A stretch of 64,000 nucleotides of DNA, from assembly GCF_004355005.1 (NCBI RefSeq), contig NZ_SMSJ01000007.1:62001-126000 (forward strand), given 5' to 3'. The stretch is from Dankookia rubra (GTDB lineage: Bacteria > Pseudomonadota > Alphaproteobacteria > Acetobacterales > Acetobacteraceae). The notes under the pieces are model-generated. The model was not told where the DNA came from, made no database searches, and was given only the letters and a program-made list of their open reading frames with translations. The position numbers and the translations under genes were made by a program. This document shows positions 16,719-26,396 of the stretch, one piece after another; position 1 is the first letter of the stretch, and each line of letters opens with the position of its first letter.

Positions 16719-18923
16719 TCACGCCGGCTGGCGCATGCCGCGCAGCAGTCCGGCGATCAGACGGTCCTTGTCCTGGATCCGGCCGGCCAGCAGACGCGCC
16801 ATCAGCCGGTGGAACTGGATGGCAAGCTCGGGTTCGTCCCGCTCCAGCCGCGAGAGGTCGGCGCGGGTCAGGCGGCGCAAGCGGCAGGGCACCTCTGTCG
16901 TCACCGTCGCTGTCCGCGGCAGGCCGAGCAGGAAGCCCATCTCGCCGATCAGGACGCCGGAGCCCTGCACCCGCAGCAGCATGACGCGGCCGGGGGAGCG
17001 GATGCGGATGGTGACCTCGCCCTCCTCGAGCAGCACCATGTCGTCGGAGCCCTCGTCCTGCACCATCAGCGTGGTGCCCGGCGGCACCGCCACCTCCGGC
17101 AGGGCGGCGAGGAAGCGCGCGGCCGTGGCCTCGCCCATCAGGGTTGCGAGGCGTTGCGGGAAGGGCAGCGGCGGCTGGCAGGGCGGCAGGCTGGCCAGCG
17201 CATCCTCTTCCATCCAGTCGACGCCATCCTGCAGGGTCGGCAGCCGACGGATGGAAGGGTCGGTCGCCAGCGGCCCGAGCCTTGCCGAGACATGCGGCGC
17301 GAGGGCCGTCAGCACCAGGGTCACGCCGCGCCCCGCGGCCATCGGCCGCAGGCGGGTGAAGGCCATCGCGGCGGAGCTGTCGAGCCCGACGACCTCGCGG
17401 AAGTCAAGCAGCAGGTGGGTGAGCGGCGCCGGCCAGGCCAGTTCGGCCCGCACCAGCTCGACCAGGCGGTTGGCGGTGCCGAAGAACAGGAAGCCCTGCA
17501 GGTGCAGGATCAGCCGCGCCGTGCCCGTCGCGTCGAGCGCCGCGCGGTCCTGCTCCGGCCGCGCGCGGTGGCCGGTTTCCACCGTGCCGTCGTAGCGGTT
17601 GCGGATGGGGGAGGCGCGGCCGTAGAGCGCGATGAAATGCCCGCAGGCCAGAACCAGGCCAGCGATGAGGCCGAGCAGGAAGCCGAAGCCGATGGTGACT
17701 CCGGCGACCGCAACCACCTGCAGCCACTTGCCGAGGGAGAGGTCGCGGCGCGACAGCATCACCCAGCGCCGCAGCAGGTCGAGGCCGAGGAAGACCAGCA
17801 GGGCGCCGAGCACCCAGCGCGGCACCAGGCGCAGCGCCTGCGGCATCAGCAGCGGCAGCAGGCTGACGAGCAGGGCGCCGACCACGCCGCCGAGGCGGCC
17901 GTTGCCGCCGGTGCGCCAGAGCAGGAGGCTGCGCCCGGGCGAGATCAGGCCGAACAGCCCGCCGGCGGCGCCAGCCGCCAGCGCCGCGCCACCGGCCACG
18001 CGCAATTCCCGGTCGATCTCGGCATCCCGGCCGGTCGCGGCCTCGGCGCCGCTGACATTCATCAGCAGGCCGATGGTGGTCACCAGGACGATCATGGGGA
18101 GGTCGGCCAGGTGCCGGATGATCGTGTCCCAGTCGACCAGCGCAAGCATCGCAGGATCCCAGGGCAGGGGCGGCGCGAGCCGGTCCGGCGCCGGCGGCAG
18201 CCAGCCGGCCGCAGCCTGCGTCGCCAGGTCGATGCCCAACCAGGCGGCGATCGCGTGGTGCAGCAGCACGCCACCGAGGATCAGCCAGGGCAGGCTGAAG
18301 GGCCCCGCCTTGCGGCTGGTGACGGCGAGCAGCGCGGCGCCGCCGGCCAGTGCCGCGGCGAGCGGCGGCCGTCTCTCCGGCTCGAGCAGGCCCTCAAGGC
18401 CCGGCAGGCCGGCCGCGACGCCCGCTCCGCCCGCCACCAGGAACCACCCGGAGCCGCCGAGGAAGCCGGCAATGACCGGGAAGGGCAGGAAACGCACCAG
18501 GCGGCCAGCGCGGGCAAGGCCGAGGCCGCCCATGACGAAGCCGACGGCGAGCGTCGCCAGGACCAGTGAGAGCAGGGAGGTCGCAGCCAGGGCCTCCGGG
18601 TCGGCGCCGCGTCCCACCTGCCAGGCCAGCGGAGCGAGCGAGGCGGCCAGGATCGCCACGACGTTGCTGTCGGGCGCCGAGACGGCGAAGGGAATGGAAC
18701 TGCAGAGGGCGGTCAGCACGCCGCACAGGACGCAGCCCATCAGCATGCTGGACAGGCCGAGCCCGTAGGCAGGCGCCAGGCCCCCCGAGAAGACCAAGGC
18801 GGCGTAGGACATGGTGTAGGTAATGGTGACCAGGGCGACGAGCCCGCCCGCCGGGACGGCTGCCAAGCTACGGAACAACCTACCCTTTCGGGTACCGCCG
18901 GCAGCGGCAACCGAAGAGTCCAT
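16719..18923 (-). CDS. SulP-type anion transporter with STAS and cyclic-nucleotide-binding domains
   Basis: The 734-residue protein has a SulP/SLC26-type membrane domain at about 20-435, a STAS domain at about 465-575 (LDSSAAMAF, the usual phosphorylation or contact site) and a cyclic-nucleotide-binding domain at about 600-710 with the phosphate-binding cassette IGEMGFLLGLPRTATV. It probably moves sulfate, bicarbonate or another anion across the inner membrane, with gating by a cyclic nucleotide sensed in the cytoplasm. The transported ion cannot be deduced. It has its own promoter region of 187 bp shared with no divergent gene. Confidence 0.87.
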   Translation of the reverse strand: MDSSVAAAGGTRKGRLFRSLAAVPAGGLVALVTITYTMSYAALVFSGGLAPAYGLGLSSMLMGCVLCGVLTALCSSIPFAVSAPDSNVVAILAASLAPLAWQVGRGADPEALAATSLLSLVLATLAVGFVMGGLGLARAGRLVRFLPFPVIAGFLGGSGWFLVAGGAGVAAGLPGLEGLLEPERRPPLAAALAGGAALLAVTSRKAGPFSLPWLILGGVLLHHAIAAWLGIDLATQAAAGWLPPAPDRLAPPLPWDPAMLALVDWDTIIRHLADLPMIVLVTTIGLLMNVSGAEAATGRDAEIDRELRVAGGAALAAGAAGGLFGLISPGRSLLLWRTGGNGRLGGVVGALLVSLLPLLMPQALRLVPRWVLGALLVFLGLDLLRRWVMLSRRDLSLGKWLQVVAVAGVTIGFGFLLGLIAGLVLACGHFIALYGRASPIRNRYDGTVETGHRARPEQDRAALDATGTARLILHLQGFLFFGTANRLVELVRAELAWPAPLTHLLLDFREVVGLDSSAAMAFTRLRPMAAGRGVTLVLTALAPHVSARLGPLATDPSIRRLPTLQDGVDWMEEDALASLPPCQPPLPFPQRLATLMGEATAARFLAALPEVAVPPGTTLMVQDEGSDDMVLLEEGEVTIRIRSPGRVMLLRVQGSGVLIGEMGFLLGLPRTATVTTEVPCRLRRLTRADLSRLERDEPELAIQFHRLMARLLAGRIQDKDRLIAGLLRGMRQPA

Positions 18924-19002
18924 GCCCGACGTTTCCCGCCCAGCCGCTGAATACCGTCAGGCCGGCAAGGCCACGGCTGCGTCTCGTTGCAGGACTGTAG
19001 AA

Positions 19003-19017
19003 CGAATAAAGTATTCG
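19003..19017. promoter_or_regulatory. Palindrome upstream of the SulP transporter
   Basis: CGAATA-AAG-TATTCG is a perfect 6-bp inverted repeat in an AT-rich patch about 80 bp upstream of the SulP start on the minus strand. It could be an operator or part of the promoter. Confidence 0.3.
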
Positions 19018-19054
19018 GAAAAACACAGGAACGGTTACGATTTGGTTCTCTTAT

Positions 19055-19090
19055 GCGGGAGGGGCGGCAGGACTGGCGCCGCCCCTCCGC
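19055..19090 (-). terminator. Strong hairpin downstream of malate synthase
   Basis: GGAGGGGCGGC (19058-19068) pairs perfectly with GCCGCCCCTCC (19078-19088), and flanking GCs extend the stem. It lies 20 bp past the stop of malate synthase on the minus strand. The expected T-run after the stem is missing, so efficient intrinsic termination is uncertain. Confidence 0.5.
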
Positions 19091-19110
19091 AGATGTGCGC
19101 CGCCTGGCGC

Positions 19111-21276
19111 TCAGCCGCGCGCCTTCGCCTCGCGGCGGCGCTTGTGCAGCACGAACTCGGTATAGCCGTTCGGCTGGGTCGCGCCTTCGAAGACCAGGTC
19201 GCAGGCGGCCTTGAAGGCCGGCCCGTCGAAGCCCGGAGCCATTGGCGCATAGGCGGGGTCGCCGGCATTCTGCTTGTCAACCACGACCGCCATGCGGCGC
19301 ATCGTTTCCTCGACCTGCGCCCTGGTGGCGACGCCGTGGCGCAGCCAGTTGGCGATATGCTGGGCGGAGATGCGCAGCGTCGCGCGGTCCTCCATCAGGC
19401 CCACATCGTGCAGGTCAGGCACCTTGGAGCAGCCGACGCCCTGGTCGACCCAGCGGACGACGTAGCCGAGGATGCCCTGCGCGTTGTTGTCGAGCTCGGC
19501 CTTCACCGCATCGGCCGGCCAGTTGGTATCGGTCGCCAGCGGGATGGTCAGGATGTCGTCGAGCTTCGCCCGCCGGCCGCCGGCAACCAGCTCGTCCTGC
19601 CGCGCCGCGACATCGACCTCATGGTAGTGCAGCGCGTGCAGCGTGGCGGCGGTGGGCGAGGGGACCCAGGCGGTATTGGCGCCGGCCCTGGGGTGGCCGA
19701 CCTTTTGCTCCAGCATCTTCGCCATCTCGTCCGGGGCCGCCCACATGCCCTTGCCGATCTGCGCCCGGCCGCGCAGGCCGCAAGCGAGGCCGGTATCGAC
19801 GTTCCAGTCCTCGTAGGCCTTGATCCAGGCGGCGCCGCGCATGTCGTTCTTGCGGATCACCGGCCCGGCTTCCATCGAGGTATGGATCTCGTCGCCGGTG
19901 CGGTCGAGGAAGCCGGTATTGATAAAGACCACGCGGTCGCGCGCGGCGCGGATGCATTCGCGGAGGTTCACCGTGGTGCGGCGCTCCTCGTCCATGATGC
20001 CCATCTTCAGCGTGTCGCGCGGCAGGCCGAAGGCGTCCTCGACCCGGGCGAAGAGCTCGTTCGCCCAGGCCACTTCCTCCGGCCCGTGCATCTTCGGCTT
20101 GACGATGTAGACGCTGCCGGCGCGGCTGTTCAGCCGCTTGCCGCGCAGGTCGTGCAGGGCGATCGCCACGCTGCACATGGCGTCGAGGATGGTCTCCGGC
20201 GTCTCGGCGCCGCCCTCCGTCACCACGTCGGTCATCATGTGGTGGCCGACGTTGCGCACCAGCATCAGCGACCGGCCCGGCAGCGTCACCGCGCCGCCCG
20301 AGGGCTTCAGCCAGGTGCGGTCCTTGTTCAGGGCGCGGACCAGGGTCTTGCCGCCCTTCTCGAAGCTCGCCTGCAGCGTGCCGTTCATCAGGCCGAGCCA
20401 GTTGCGGTAGACCTCGACCTTGTCGGCGGCATCCACCGCGGCGACGCTGTCCTCGAAGTCGACGATGGTGGTGACGGCGCTCTCCAGCACCAGGTCGGCG
20501 ATGCCGGCCGGATCGTCGCGGCCGATCGGGTGGTCGCGGTCGATCCGCAGCTCGGCATGCAGGCCGTTATGGACGAAGAGGATGGCGTCCGGCGCCGCCG
20601 GCTCGCCCTGATAGCCGACGCACTGGCCGGGCTGGGCGAGGCCGGTGCTGCGGCCATCCTGCAGCGTGACCGCCAGCGCGCCGGCGGTGATGGCATAGGA
20701 TTTCGCGTCGCGGTGCGAGGCACCGCCGGCCAGCGGCGCCATCCTGTCCAGCACGCCGCGGGCGAAATCGATCACCTTCTTGCCGCGCACCGGGTTGAAG
20801 CCGCGGCCCCGGGCGGCGCCATCGCTGTCGGGGATCGCATCGGTCCCGTAGAGCGCGTCGTACAAGCTGCCCCAGCGGGCATTCGCCGCGTTCAGCGCGT
20901 AGCGGGCGTTGGACACCGGGACAACCAGCTGCGGCCCGGCGATCTGGCCGAATTCCGGGTCGATCCCGGTGGTGCCGACGGCAAAATCGGGGCCGGGCGG
21001 CACGAGATAGCCGATCTCCTTCAGAAAGGCCGCATAGGCGCCGAGATCGACCGGCTTCGCCGGATGCGCCTTGTGCCAGGCGTCGATCTTCGCCTGCAAC
21101 TCGTCGCGCCTGGCCAGCAGCGCGGCGTTGCGCGGGGCAAGGTCCTTGAGGATCGCGGCGTAGGAGGTCCAGAAGCGCTCCGGCGTCACCCCGGTGCCGG
21201 GCAGGGCCTCCGTCTCGAGGAACTTGCTCAGGCTGCGCGCGACCGTCAGGCCCGCAATCTCGACCGTATCCGCCAC
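19111..21276 (-). CDS. glcB: Malate synthase G
   Basis: The 721-residue single-chain enzyme condenses glyoxylate and acetyl-CoA to malate in the cytoplasm. Length and motifs fit isoform [56 protein letters not shown] with the catalytic metal-binding acidic residues, [17 protein letters not shown], and [18 protein letters not shown]. Translation starts at GTG. No isocitrate lyase is nearby, so it may serve glyoxylate use as well as the glyoxylate shunt. The gene is monocistronic, with a hairpin just after its end. Confidence 0.97.
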   Translation of the reverse strand: MADTVEIAGLTVARSLSKFLETEALPGTGVTPERFWTSYAAILKDLAPRNAALLARRDELQAKIDAWHKAHPAKPVDLGAYAAFLKEIGYLVPPGPDFAVGTTGIDPEFGQIAGPQLVVPVSNARYALNAANARWGSLYDALYGTDAIPDSDGAARGRGFNPVRGKKVIDFARGVLDRMAPLAGGASHRDAKSYAITAGALAVTLQDGRSTGLAQPGQCVGYQGEPAAPDAILFVHNGLHAELRIDRDHPIGRDDPAGIADLVLESAVTTIVDFEDSVAAVDAADKVEVYRNWLGLMNGTLQASFEKGGKTLVRALNKDRTWLKPSGGAVTLPGRSLMLVRNVGHHMMTDVVTEGGAETPETILDAMCSVAIALHDLRGKRLNSRAGSVYIVKPKMHGPEEVAWANELFARVEDAFGLPRDTLKMGIMDEERRTTVNLRECIRAARDRVVFINTGFLDRTGDEIHTSMEAGPVIRKNDMRGAAWIKAYEDWNVDTGLACGLRGRAQIGKGMWAAPDEMAKMLEQKVGHPRAGANTAWVPSPTAATLHALHYHEVDVAARQDELVAGGRRAKLDDILTIPLATDTNWPADAVKAELDNNAQGILGYVVRWVDQGVGCSKVPDLHDVGLMEDRATLRISAQHIANWLRHGVATRAQVEETMRRMAVVVDKQNAGDPAYAPMAPGFDGPAFKAACDLVFEGATQPNGYTEFVLHKRRREAKARG

Positions 21277-21431
21277 TGACCGTCTCCGCTGCTGGATGCC
21301 CCGGCCGGGCCGGGAAAGCTGGGGCGTACCTAGGCGGAAACCCTGGCGGGCGCAAAGGGGGCGGGCCTCCCCGGGGCTTCCACCGGCCCCGGCCGCGGCG
21401 CAGATTGCCGCCCACTGGCCCAGGACAAGCG

Positions 21432-22826
21432 ATGACCCCGACCGACCCCGCCCTGATGTCCGCCGAGACCCTGCTCGGCCTCTATGCCCGCCGGGCGCTA
21501 TCGCCGGTCGAGGTGCTGCAGGCTGTGATGCAGCGGGTCGCGTTGTACAACCCCTGGGTCAATGCATTCGCCGCCATGAACCCGCAGGCTTTGCGCCAGG
21601 CCGGCGAAAGCGAGGCGCGCTGGATGGCGGGACGGCCGATCGGGCCGCTCGACGGCGTGCCGGCAACGGTGAAGGACCTGCTGAATCTGGCGGGGTTTCC
21701 GACCCGGCGCGGCAGCAAGACCACGGATGCGACCCCGGCCACCGAGGACGCGCCCTCCGTCACGGGGCTGAAGCAGGCCGGGGCGGTGATCCTCGGCAAG
21801 ACCACGACGACCGAGTTCGGCTGGAAGTCGCCCGGCGACTGCCCGCTGCACGGCATCACCCGCAATCCCTGGAACCGCGAGCGCACCGTCGGCGGCAGCA
21901 GCAGCGGCGCCGGGGCCGCGGGCGCCGCCTGCTTCGGCCCGCTGCATATCGGCACCGATGCGGGCGGGTCGGTCCGCATCCCGGCGGCCTTCTGCGGGCT
22001 GGTGGGCCTCAAGCCCAGCTTCGGCCGGGTGCCGCAATGGCCGCTCGGCGCCTTCGCCAGCGTCGCCTGCGCCGGGCCGATGACCCGGACGGTGCGGGAC
22101 AATGCGCTGATGTTTTCCGCCATGGCACAGCACGACCTGCGCGACCCCTTCAGCCTGCCCGATGAGGCACAGGACTGGCGGCGGGGGATCGAGGACGGCG
22201 TCGCCGGGATGCGCGTCGCGCTGGTCCGCCGCCTCGGCTTCGAGCCGCCCCTCGATGCGGATGGCGAGGCGGCGCTGGTGGGGGCGGCTAAGCTGCTGGA
22301 GGACCAGGGCGCCATCGTCGAGGAGGCGGATCCGGGCCTGCCCGACACCCGCGCCATCTTCGGCCGGGTCTGGGGCGTGGCGCTCGCCCGGCTGGTGGCA
22401 ACGACGCCGGCCGAGAAGCGCCCCTTGCTGGAGGCCGGGCTGACCGAGGTCGCAGAGCGCGAGGGAGCGATGCTGGCGACCGACTTCCTCGGTGCCGAGG
22501 CGCTGCGGATCGAGGCGGCGCATGCGATGGCCCGTTTCCACCAGCGCTACGACCTGGTGCTGACCGCCTGCACCCCGACCGCCGCCTTCGCCGCCGACCA
22601 GCCGACCATTCGCCCGACCGAGGCGCTGTGGCGCGACTGGGCGCCCTGGACCTTCGCCTTCAACCTGACCCGCCAGCCGGCGATCAGCGTGCCGATCGGC
22701 CTCGACGAGCATGGCATGCCACGGGCGGTCCAGATCGCCGCGGCGCTCTACCGCGACGATTTGGTGTTCCGCGCCGCGCGGGCGCTGGAGCGGGCGGCGG
22801 AACTGCCGCTGGCGCAGCCGGCCTGA
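21432..22826 (+). CDS. Amidase (amidase-signature family)
   Basis: The 464-residue enzyme has the Ser-cisSer-Lys triad of the amidase signature family: PATVKDLLN with the Lys, [15 protein letters not shown] with the cis-Ser, and [20 protein letters not shown] with the nucleophilic Ser. It hydrolyses an amide to a carboxylate and ammonia; the substrate is unknown. The ATG at 21432 is taken as start because the family motif [17 protein letters not shown] follows closely. It heads a same-strand catabolic run with a fumarylacetoacetase-family gene 40 bp downstream and a Bug receptor. A GatA role is unlikely, as no gatB or gatC is present. Confidence 0.87.
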   Translation: MTPTDPALMSAETLLGLYARRALSPVEVLQAVMQRVALYNPWVNAFAAMNPQALRQAGESEARWMAGRPIGPLDGVPATVKDLLNLAGFPTRRGSKTTDATPATEDAPSVTGLKQAGAVILGKTTTTEFGWKSPGDCPLHGITRNPWNRERTVGGSSSGAGAAGAACFGPLHIGTDAGGSVRIPAAFCGLVGLKPSFGRVPQWPLGAFASVACAGPMTRTVRDNALMFSAMAQHDLRDPFSLPDEAQDWRRGIEDGVAGMRVALVRRLGFEPPLDADGEAALVGAAKLLEDQGAIVEEADPGLPDTRAIFGRVWGVALARLVATTPAEKRPLLEAGLTEVAEREGAMLATDFLGAEALRIEAAHAMARFHQRYDLVLTACTPTAAFAADQPTIRPTEALWRDWAPWTFAFNLTRQPAISVPIGLDEHGMPRAVQIAAALYRDDLVFRAARALERAAELPLAQPA

Positions 22827-22866
22827 ACCTGCTTTTCACCACGGCGACACAGGGAGGCCGAGGCCC

Positions 22867-23751
22867 ATGCGGCTGGTGACGTTCAAGAAGCCCCATAGGC
22901 TGGGGACGCATATCGGCGCGCTGCGCGAGGACGGCGCGGTGCTCGACCTGGCGGCGGCCGACCCGGCGCTGGCCGGCGGCCACATGCCCTCCTTCATCGC
23001 TGGCGGCGCGGCGGCGCTGCAGCATGCCAAGGACGCGGTGGCGCGGGCGCCGGTGGCGGAGGGCGCCGTGCTCTGCGCGCCGATCCCCCGGCCGCCGAAG
23101 AACGTCTTCTGCGTCGGCAAGAACTACCACGAGCATGCGAAGGAGTTCGCCGGCTCCGGCTTCGATGCCAGCAGCAAGGAGGTGGTGCCGGAGGCGCCGG
23201 TGGTGTTCAGCAAGCCGGCCACCGCCATCATCCCGACCGGGGAGGCCATCCCGGCCCATCTCGATACCAGCAACTCCACGGACTACGAGGGTGAGCTTGC
23301 GGTCGTCATCGGCCATGGCGGGCGCGGCATCAAGGCGGCGGAGGCGCTGCGGCACGTCTTCGGCTACACCATCGTCAACGACGTCACCGCCCGCACCCTG
23401 CAGCACAGGCACCGGCAATGGGTGATCGGCAAGGGCATCGACGGCTTCTGCCCGATGGGCCCGGCAATCCTGACCGCGGACGAGGTGCCGGACCCCAAGG
23501 CGCTGCGGGTCATCACCCATGTGAACGGCGAGAAGCGGCAGGACGCATCGGTCGCCGACCTGATCTTCGACATCCCGACCTTGATCGAGGCGATCTCCGC
23601 CGGCATCACGCTGGAGCCGGGCGACGTGATCGCGACGGGCACGCCGGTCGGCGTCGGCATCGGCTTCACCCCGCCGAAATTCCTGAAGAAGGGCGACGTG
23701 GTGCGAGTGGAGGTGCCGGGGATCGGGGTGCTGGAGAACCCGGTCGGCTGA
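22867..23751 (+). CDS. Fumarylacetoacetate hydrolase family protein
   Basis: The 294-residue protein has the FAH fold: a small N-terminal domain (RLVTFKKPHRLG), then KNYHEHAKEF, the metal-binding YEGELAVVIG, TIVNDVTARTLQHRH and GDVIATGTPVGVG. Members hydrolyse or decarboxylate beta-diketo acids or hydrate dienoates in aromatic and organic-acid breakdown. The upstream open frame overlaps the amidase gene and is not needed. The start at 22867 is preceded by an AGGGAGGCC stretch that can serve as ribosome site. The exact reaction is not determined. Confidence 0.85.
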   Translation: MRLVTFKKPHRLGTHIGALREDGAVLDLAAADPALAGGHMPSFIAGGAAALQHAKDAVARAPVAEGAVLCAPIPRPPKNVFCVGKNYHEHAKEFAGSGFDASSKEVVPEAPVVFSKPATAIIPTGEAIPAHLDTSNSTDYEGELAVVIGHGGRGIKAAEALRHVFGYTIVNDVTARTLQHRHRQWVIGKGIDGFCPMGPAILTADEVPDPKALRVITHVNGEKRQDASVADLIFDIPTLIEAISAGITLEPGDVIATGTPVGVGIGFTPPKFLKKGDVVRVEVPGIGVLENPVG

Positions 23752-23847
23752 CCTCCGCGAATCAGGCCGGATTCACGCCTTCGGGCGATGCCGCCCTGCG
23801 GCGATCCGGCCTATCCTCCGGGCACAAGGAAACCCCGGGAGACGCCC

Positions 23848-24825
23848 TTGCTTCGCCGCCCCTTGCTGGCCGCCGCCCTTGCCGCGGCGGCCTTGCCCCG
23901 TTCCGGCCACGCCCAGCCCGCCGACTTCCCCAGCCATGCCGTGTCCATGGTGGTCGCCTTTCCGCCGGGCGGGCAGGGCGACGTGGTGGCGCGGCCGGTG
24001 GCGGCGGGGCTGGAGCGGCTGTGGAAGCAGCCGGTGCCGGTGGTGAACCGCGCTGGTGCCTCGGGCGAGATCGGCTATGCCTCCATCGCCAGGGCGGCAG
24101 GCGATGGCTACGCCCTGCTGATGGGGCTCTCCTCGCTCGCGGTGATCCCGGAAGCGGCGCGGCTGTTCGGCCGGCAGCCGGCCTATGAGATCGACCAGTT
24201 CGCGCCGGTCGCGCTCTTCACCGCCGACCCGACCTTTCTCGCGGTGCCGGCCGCCGCACCCTGGCGGACGCTCGAGGAGTTCATCGCCGATGCGCGGGCG
24301 CGGCCGGGGGCGATCTCCTACTCTTCCTCCGGCAATTACGGCGCGCTGCATCTGCCGATGGCGATGCTGACCACGGCGGCGAAGCTCGACCTGCTGCACG
24401 TCCCTTTCCAGGGCGGCGGTCCGGCGCTGACCGCGCTGCTCTCGGGCCAAGTCCAGGCCATGACCAGCGGGCCGGGCCCGATCACCCCGCACCTGAAATC
24501 CGGCGCGCTGCGGGTGCTGGCGAGCTGGGGCGCCAAGCGCATCCCCGGCTTCGAGCAGGTGCCGACCCTGCAGGAGCGCGGCTTCGACGGGATCGAGTAC
24601 TACATCTGGGCCGGCGTCTTCGCCCCGGCGACCACGCCGGCCCCGCTGCGGGAGGCGCTGCGCCGGGCTATGGCGGCCGCTTCGCGCGATCCGGAGGTGC
24701 AGCGGGCGCTGGCCGCCGGCGGCAATGCGCTCGACTACCGCGACGGCGCCGCCTTCGAGGCTTTCTTCCGGGAGGACACCGCGCGGCTGGTCAAGGCGGT
24801 GCAGCGGATCGGCCGGATCGAGTAG
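23848..24825 (+). CDS. Bug/TctC family periplasmic substrate-binding protein (2 of 4)
   Basis: I take TTG at 23848 as the start because a signal peptide follows immediately (LRRPLLAAALAAAALPRSGHAQ) with GGGAG 6-10 bases upstream; residues encoded further upstream are not signal-like. The mature part begins PADFPSHAVSMVVAFPPGGQ and keeps the family VNRAGASGEIGYA and SYSSSGNYGALHLPM regions. About 325 residues in all, periplasmic. It lies between the FAH-family gene and an M20 peptidase and may capture a substrate for this run. The cognate TctA/TctB are absent. Confidence 0.85.
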   Translation: MLRRPLLAAALAAAALPRSGHAQPADFPSHAVSMVVAFPPGGQGDVVARPVAAGLERLWKQPVPVVNRAGASGEIGYASIARAAGDGYALLMGLSSLAVIPEAARLFGRQPAYEIDQFAPVALFTADPTFLAVPAAAPWRTLEEFIADARARPGAISYSSSGNYGALHLPMAMLTTAAKLDLLHVPFQGGGPALTALLSGQVQAMTSGPGPITPHLKSGALRVLASWGAKRIPGFEQVPTLQERGFDGIEYYIWAGVFAPATTPAPLREALRRAMAAASRDPEVQRALAAGGNALDYRDGAAFEAFFREDTARLVKAVQRIGRIE

Positions 24826-24884
24826 GGGTTGCCAGCCCCGGCCGGCGGTTCCAGGCTTTTCGCCGCACCCCACCGGAGACCAGC

Positions 24885-26072
24885 ATGACCGCCGAGCGCC
24901 CCGAATCCGCCATCACCGCCTGGCTCGCCACCCAGCAGGAGGCGATGCTCGGGGTGCTCGAGGCCATGGTGAACACCGATGGCGGCAGCTACGACAAGCC
25001 GGGCGTCGATGCGGTCGGCACCATCGTCCAGCGCTTCATGGCGGAGCAGGGCATCCCGGTCGAGGTGGTGCCGCGCGAGAAGCACGGCGATTGCCTGAAG
25101 GCGCGGGTGGAGGGCGACGAGGCGCTCAACAGCGGCAACATGAAGCGGTCCATCGTCATGATGGGCCACCGCGACACGGTCTTCCCCAAGGGCGAGCCGA
25201 CCCGGCGACCCTTCCGGATCGAGAACGGGATCGCCACCGGCCCCGGCGTCGCCGACATGAAGGCCGGCCTGGTGATGAACATGTTCGTCCTGGCCGGCTT
25301 CAAGCGCTTCGGCGGCGCCCCGGGCCCGCTGCTCGGCCTGTTCACCGGCGACGAGGAGATCGGCAGCCCGGAAGGGCGCGAAGTGATCGAGGCGACGGCG
25401 CGCGAGGCCCGGGTGGTGTTCAACAGCGAACCGGGCCGGCCCAACGGCGGGGTCGTCACGGGACGCAAGGGCGGCGTCTTCTCGGTCTTCGACATCGAGG
25501 GCAAGGCGGCCCATTCCGGCGGCAATTTCGAGGCCGGCATCAGCGCCATCGGCGAACTGGCGGCGAAGATCACCGCCCTGCATGCGCTGACCGACCTGAA
25601 GCGCGGCATTACCTTGAATGTCGGGCTCGTCTCCGGCGGGCAGAGCGTGAACACCGTCGCCCCCTGGGCGCAGGGTCAGATCGACCTGCGCTACGTGGAG
25701 CCCGCCGACCGCGACGAGGTGATGGGCAGGATCCACGAGATCATCGCCCGCAGCTTCATCCCCGGCACTAAGGCGACGCTGGCCATCCGCGGCGAGTTCC
25801 TGCCGCTGACCCAGACGCCCGAGGCGGCGAGGCTCTTCGGCATGTATGTCGACGCGGCGAAGGAAAGCGGCCTGACGGTGACCGGCGAGTTTTCCGGCGG
25901 CTGCGCCGACAGCGGCTTCACCGCGGCGGTCGGCGCGCCCACCATCTGCGCCGTCGGCCCGGTGGGCGGCAAGGCGCACAGCCCGGAGGAATACCTCGAG
26001 GTCGCCAGCCTGGTGCCGCGCGCCCAGGCCATGGCGCGGGCGATCCTGCGGCTGGACCGGGCGGGCCTGTAG
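24885..26072 (+). CDS. M20-family peptidase, carboxypeptidase G2-like
   Basis: The 395-residue enzyme has all M20 zinc motifs: MMGHRDTVFPKGEP, GPGVADMKAGL, FTGDEEIGSPEGRE with the catalytic Glu, and GGKAHSPEEYLE near the C-terminus, with the lid domain (GGVFSVFDIEGKAAHSGG) between. The spacing resembles glutamate carboxypeptidase/CPDG2, which removes a C-terminal glutamate or similar residue. There is no signal peptide, so it is probably cytoplasmic. It is 59 bp after the Bug gene, probably in the same transcript. Confidence 0.87.
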   Translation: MTAERPESAITAWLATQQEAMLGVLEAMVNTDGGSYDKPGVDAVGTIVQRFMAEQGIPVEVVPREKHGDCLKARVEGDEALNSGNMKRSIVMMGHRDTVFPKGEPTRRPFRIENGIATGPGVADMKAGLVMNMFVLAGFKRFGGAPGPLLGLFTGDEEIGSPEGREVIEATAREARVVFNSEPGRPNGGVVTGRKGGVFSVFDIEGKAAHSGGNFEAGISAIGELAAKITALHALTDLKRGITLNVGLVSGGQSVNTVAPWAQGQIDLRYVEPADRDEVMGRIHEIIARSFIPGTKATLAIRGEFLPLTQTPEAARLFGMYVDAAKESGLTVTGEFSGGCADSGFTAAVGAPTICAVGPVGGKAHSPEEYLEVASLVPRAQAMARAILRLDRAGL

Positions 26073-26173
26073 GTGAGGCGCCTCGCTCCCCTCCGAATGG
26101 ATGGGCGTCCGCAGGGAGCGATGCCGCCGGTGCTGCGTTGGCAGTTTTCACTGCACGCAGAAGGATTGCCGGC

Positions 26174-26323
26174 ATGATCTCACGGCATGGACTGTTCGCC
26201 GGTGCCTTCCTCGCCCTGCTGCTGGTCGCGGGCTGCACGCGCGATGCCCCGACGTCCCGCAGCATGGAAACCACGCCGTCCGGCAGCAGCGCCGGCCAGT
26301 CGCAGCCGGCCAGGGCAAGGTAG
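26174..26323 (+). CDS. Very small lipoprotein (49 residues)
   Basis: MISRHGLFAGAFLALLLVAGC is a textbook lipoprotein signal peptide with the lipobox LVAGC; the mature part is about 29 residues rich in Ser, Thr and Pro. It precedes the LLM oxidoreductase, whose frame overlaps it only if that gene is given an implausible upstream start. It is too short for a domain and looks like an entericidin- or anchor-like small envelope lipoprotein, which is inference from size. Confidence 0.55.
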   Translation: MISRHGLFAGAFLALLLVAGCTRDAPTSRSMETTPSGSSAGQSQPARAR

Positions 26324-26396
26324 CATCGCCGCCCCGGCGTTGCGCCAGGGCGGGCCGGATGCCAGTCTTGCCGCAGCGCAGCAGGCCAGGCCCGAG

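Noticed and set aside
16809-21279. Long plus-strand open frames opposite the SulP and malate synthase genes
   Set aside because: Both opposite-strand genes carry full family motifs; the plus-strand translations are Arg/Gln/Gly-rich with no similarity.
26187-26396. N-terminal extension of the LLM oxidoreductase over the small lipoprotein
   Set aside because: The extension is Pro/Arg/Ala-rich without family similarity, while the lipoprotein frame has a clean signal peptide; the LLM fold starts at 26397.
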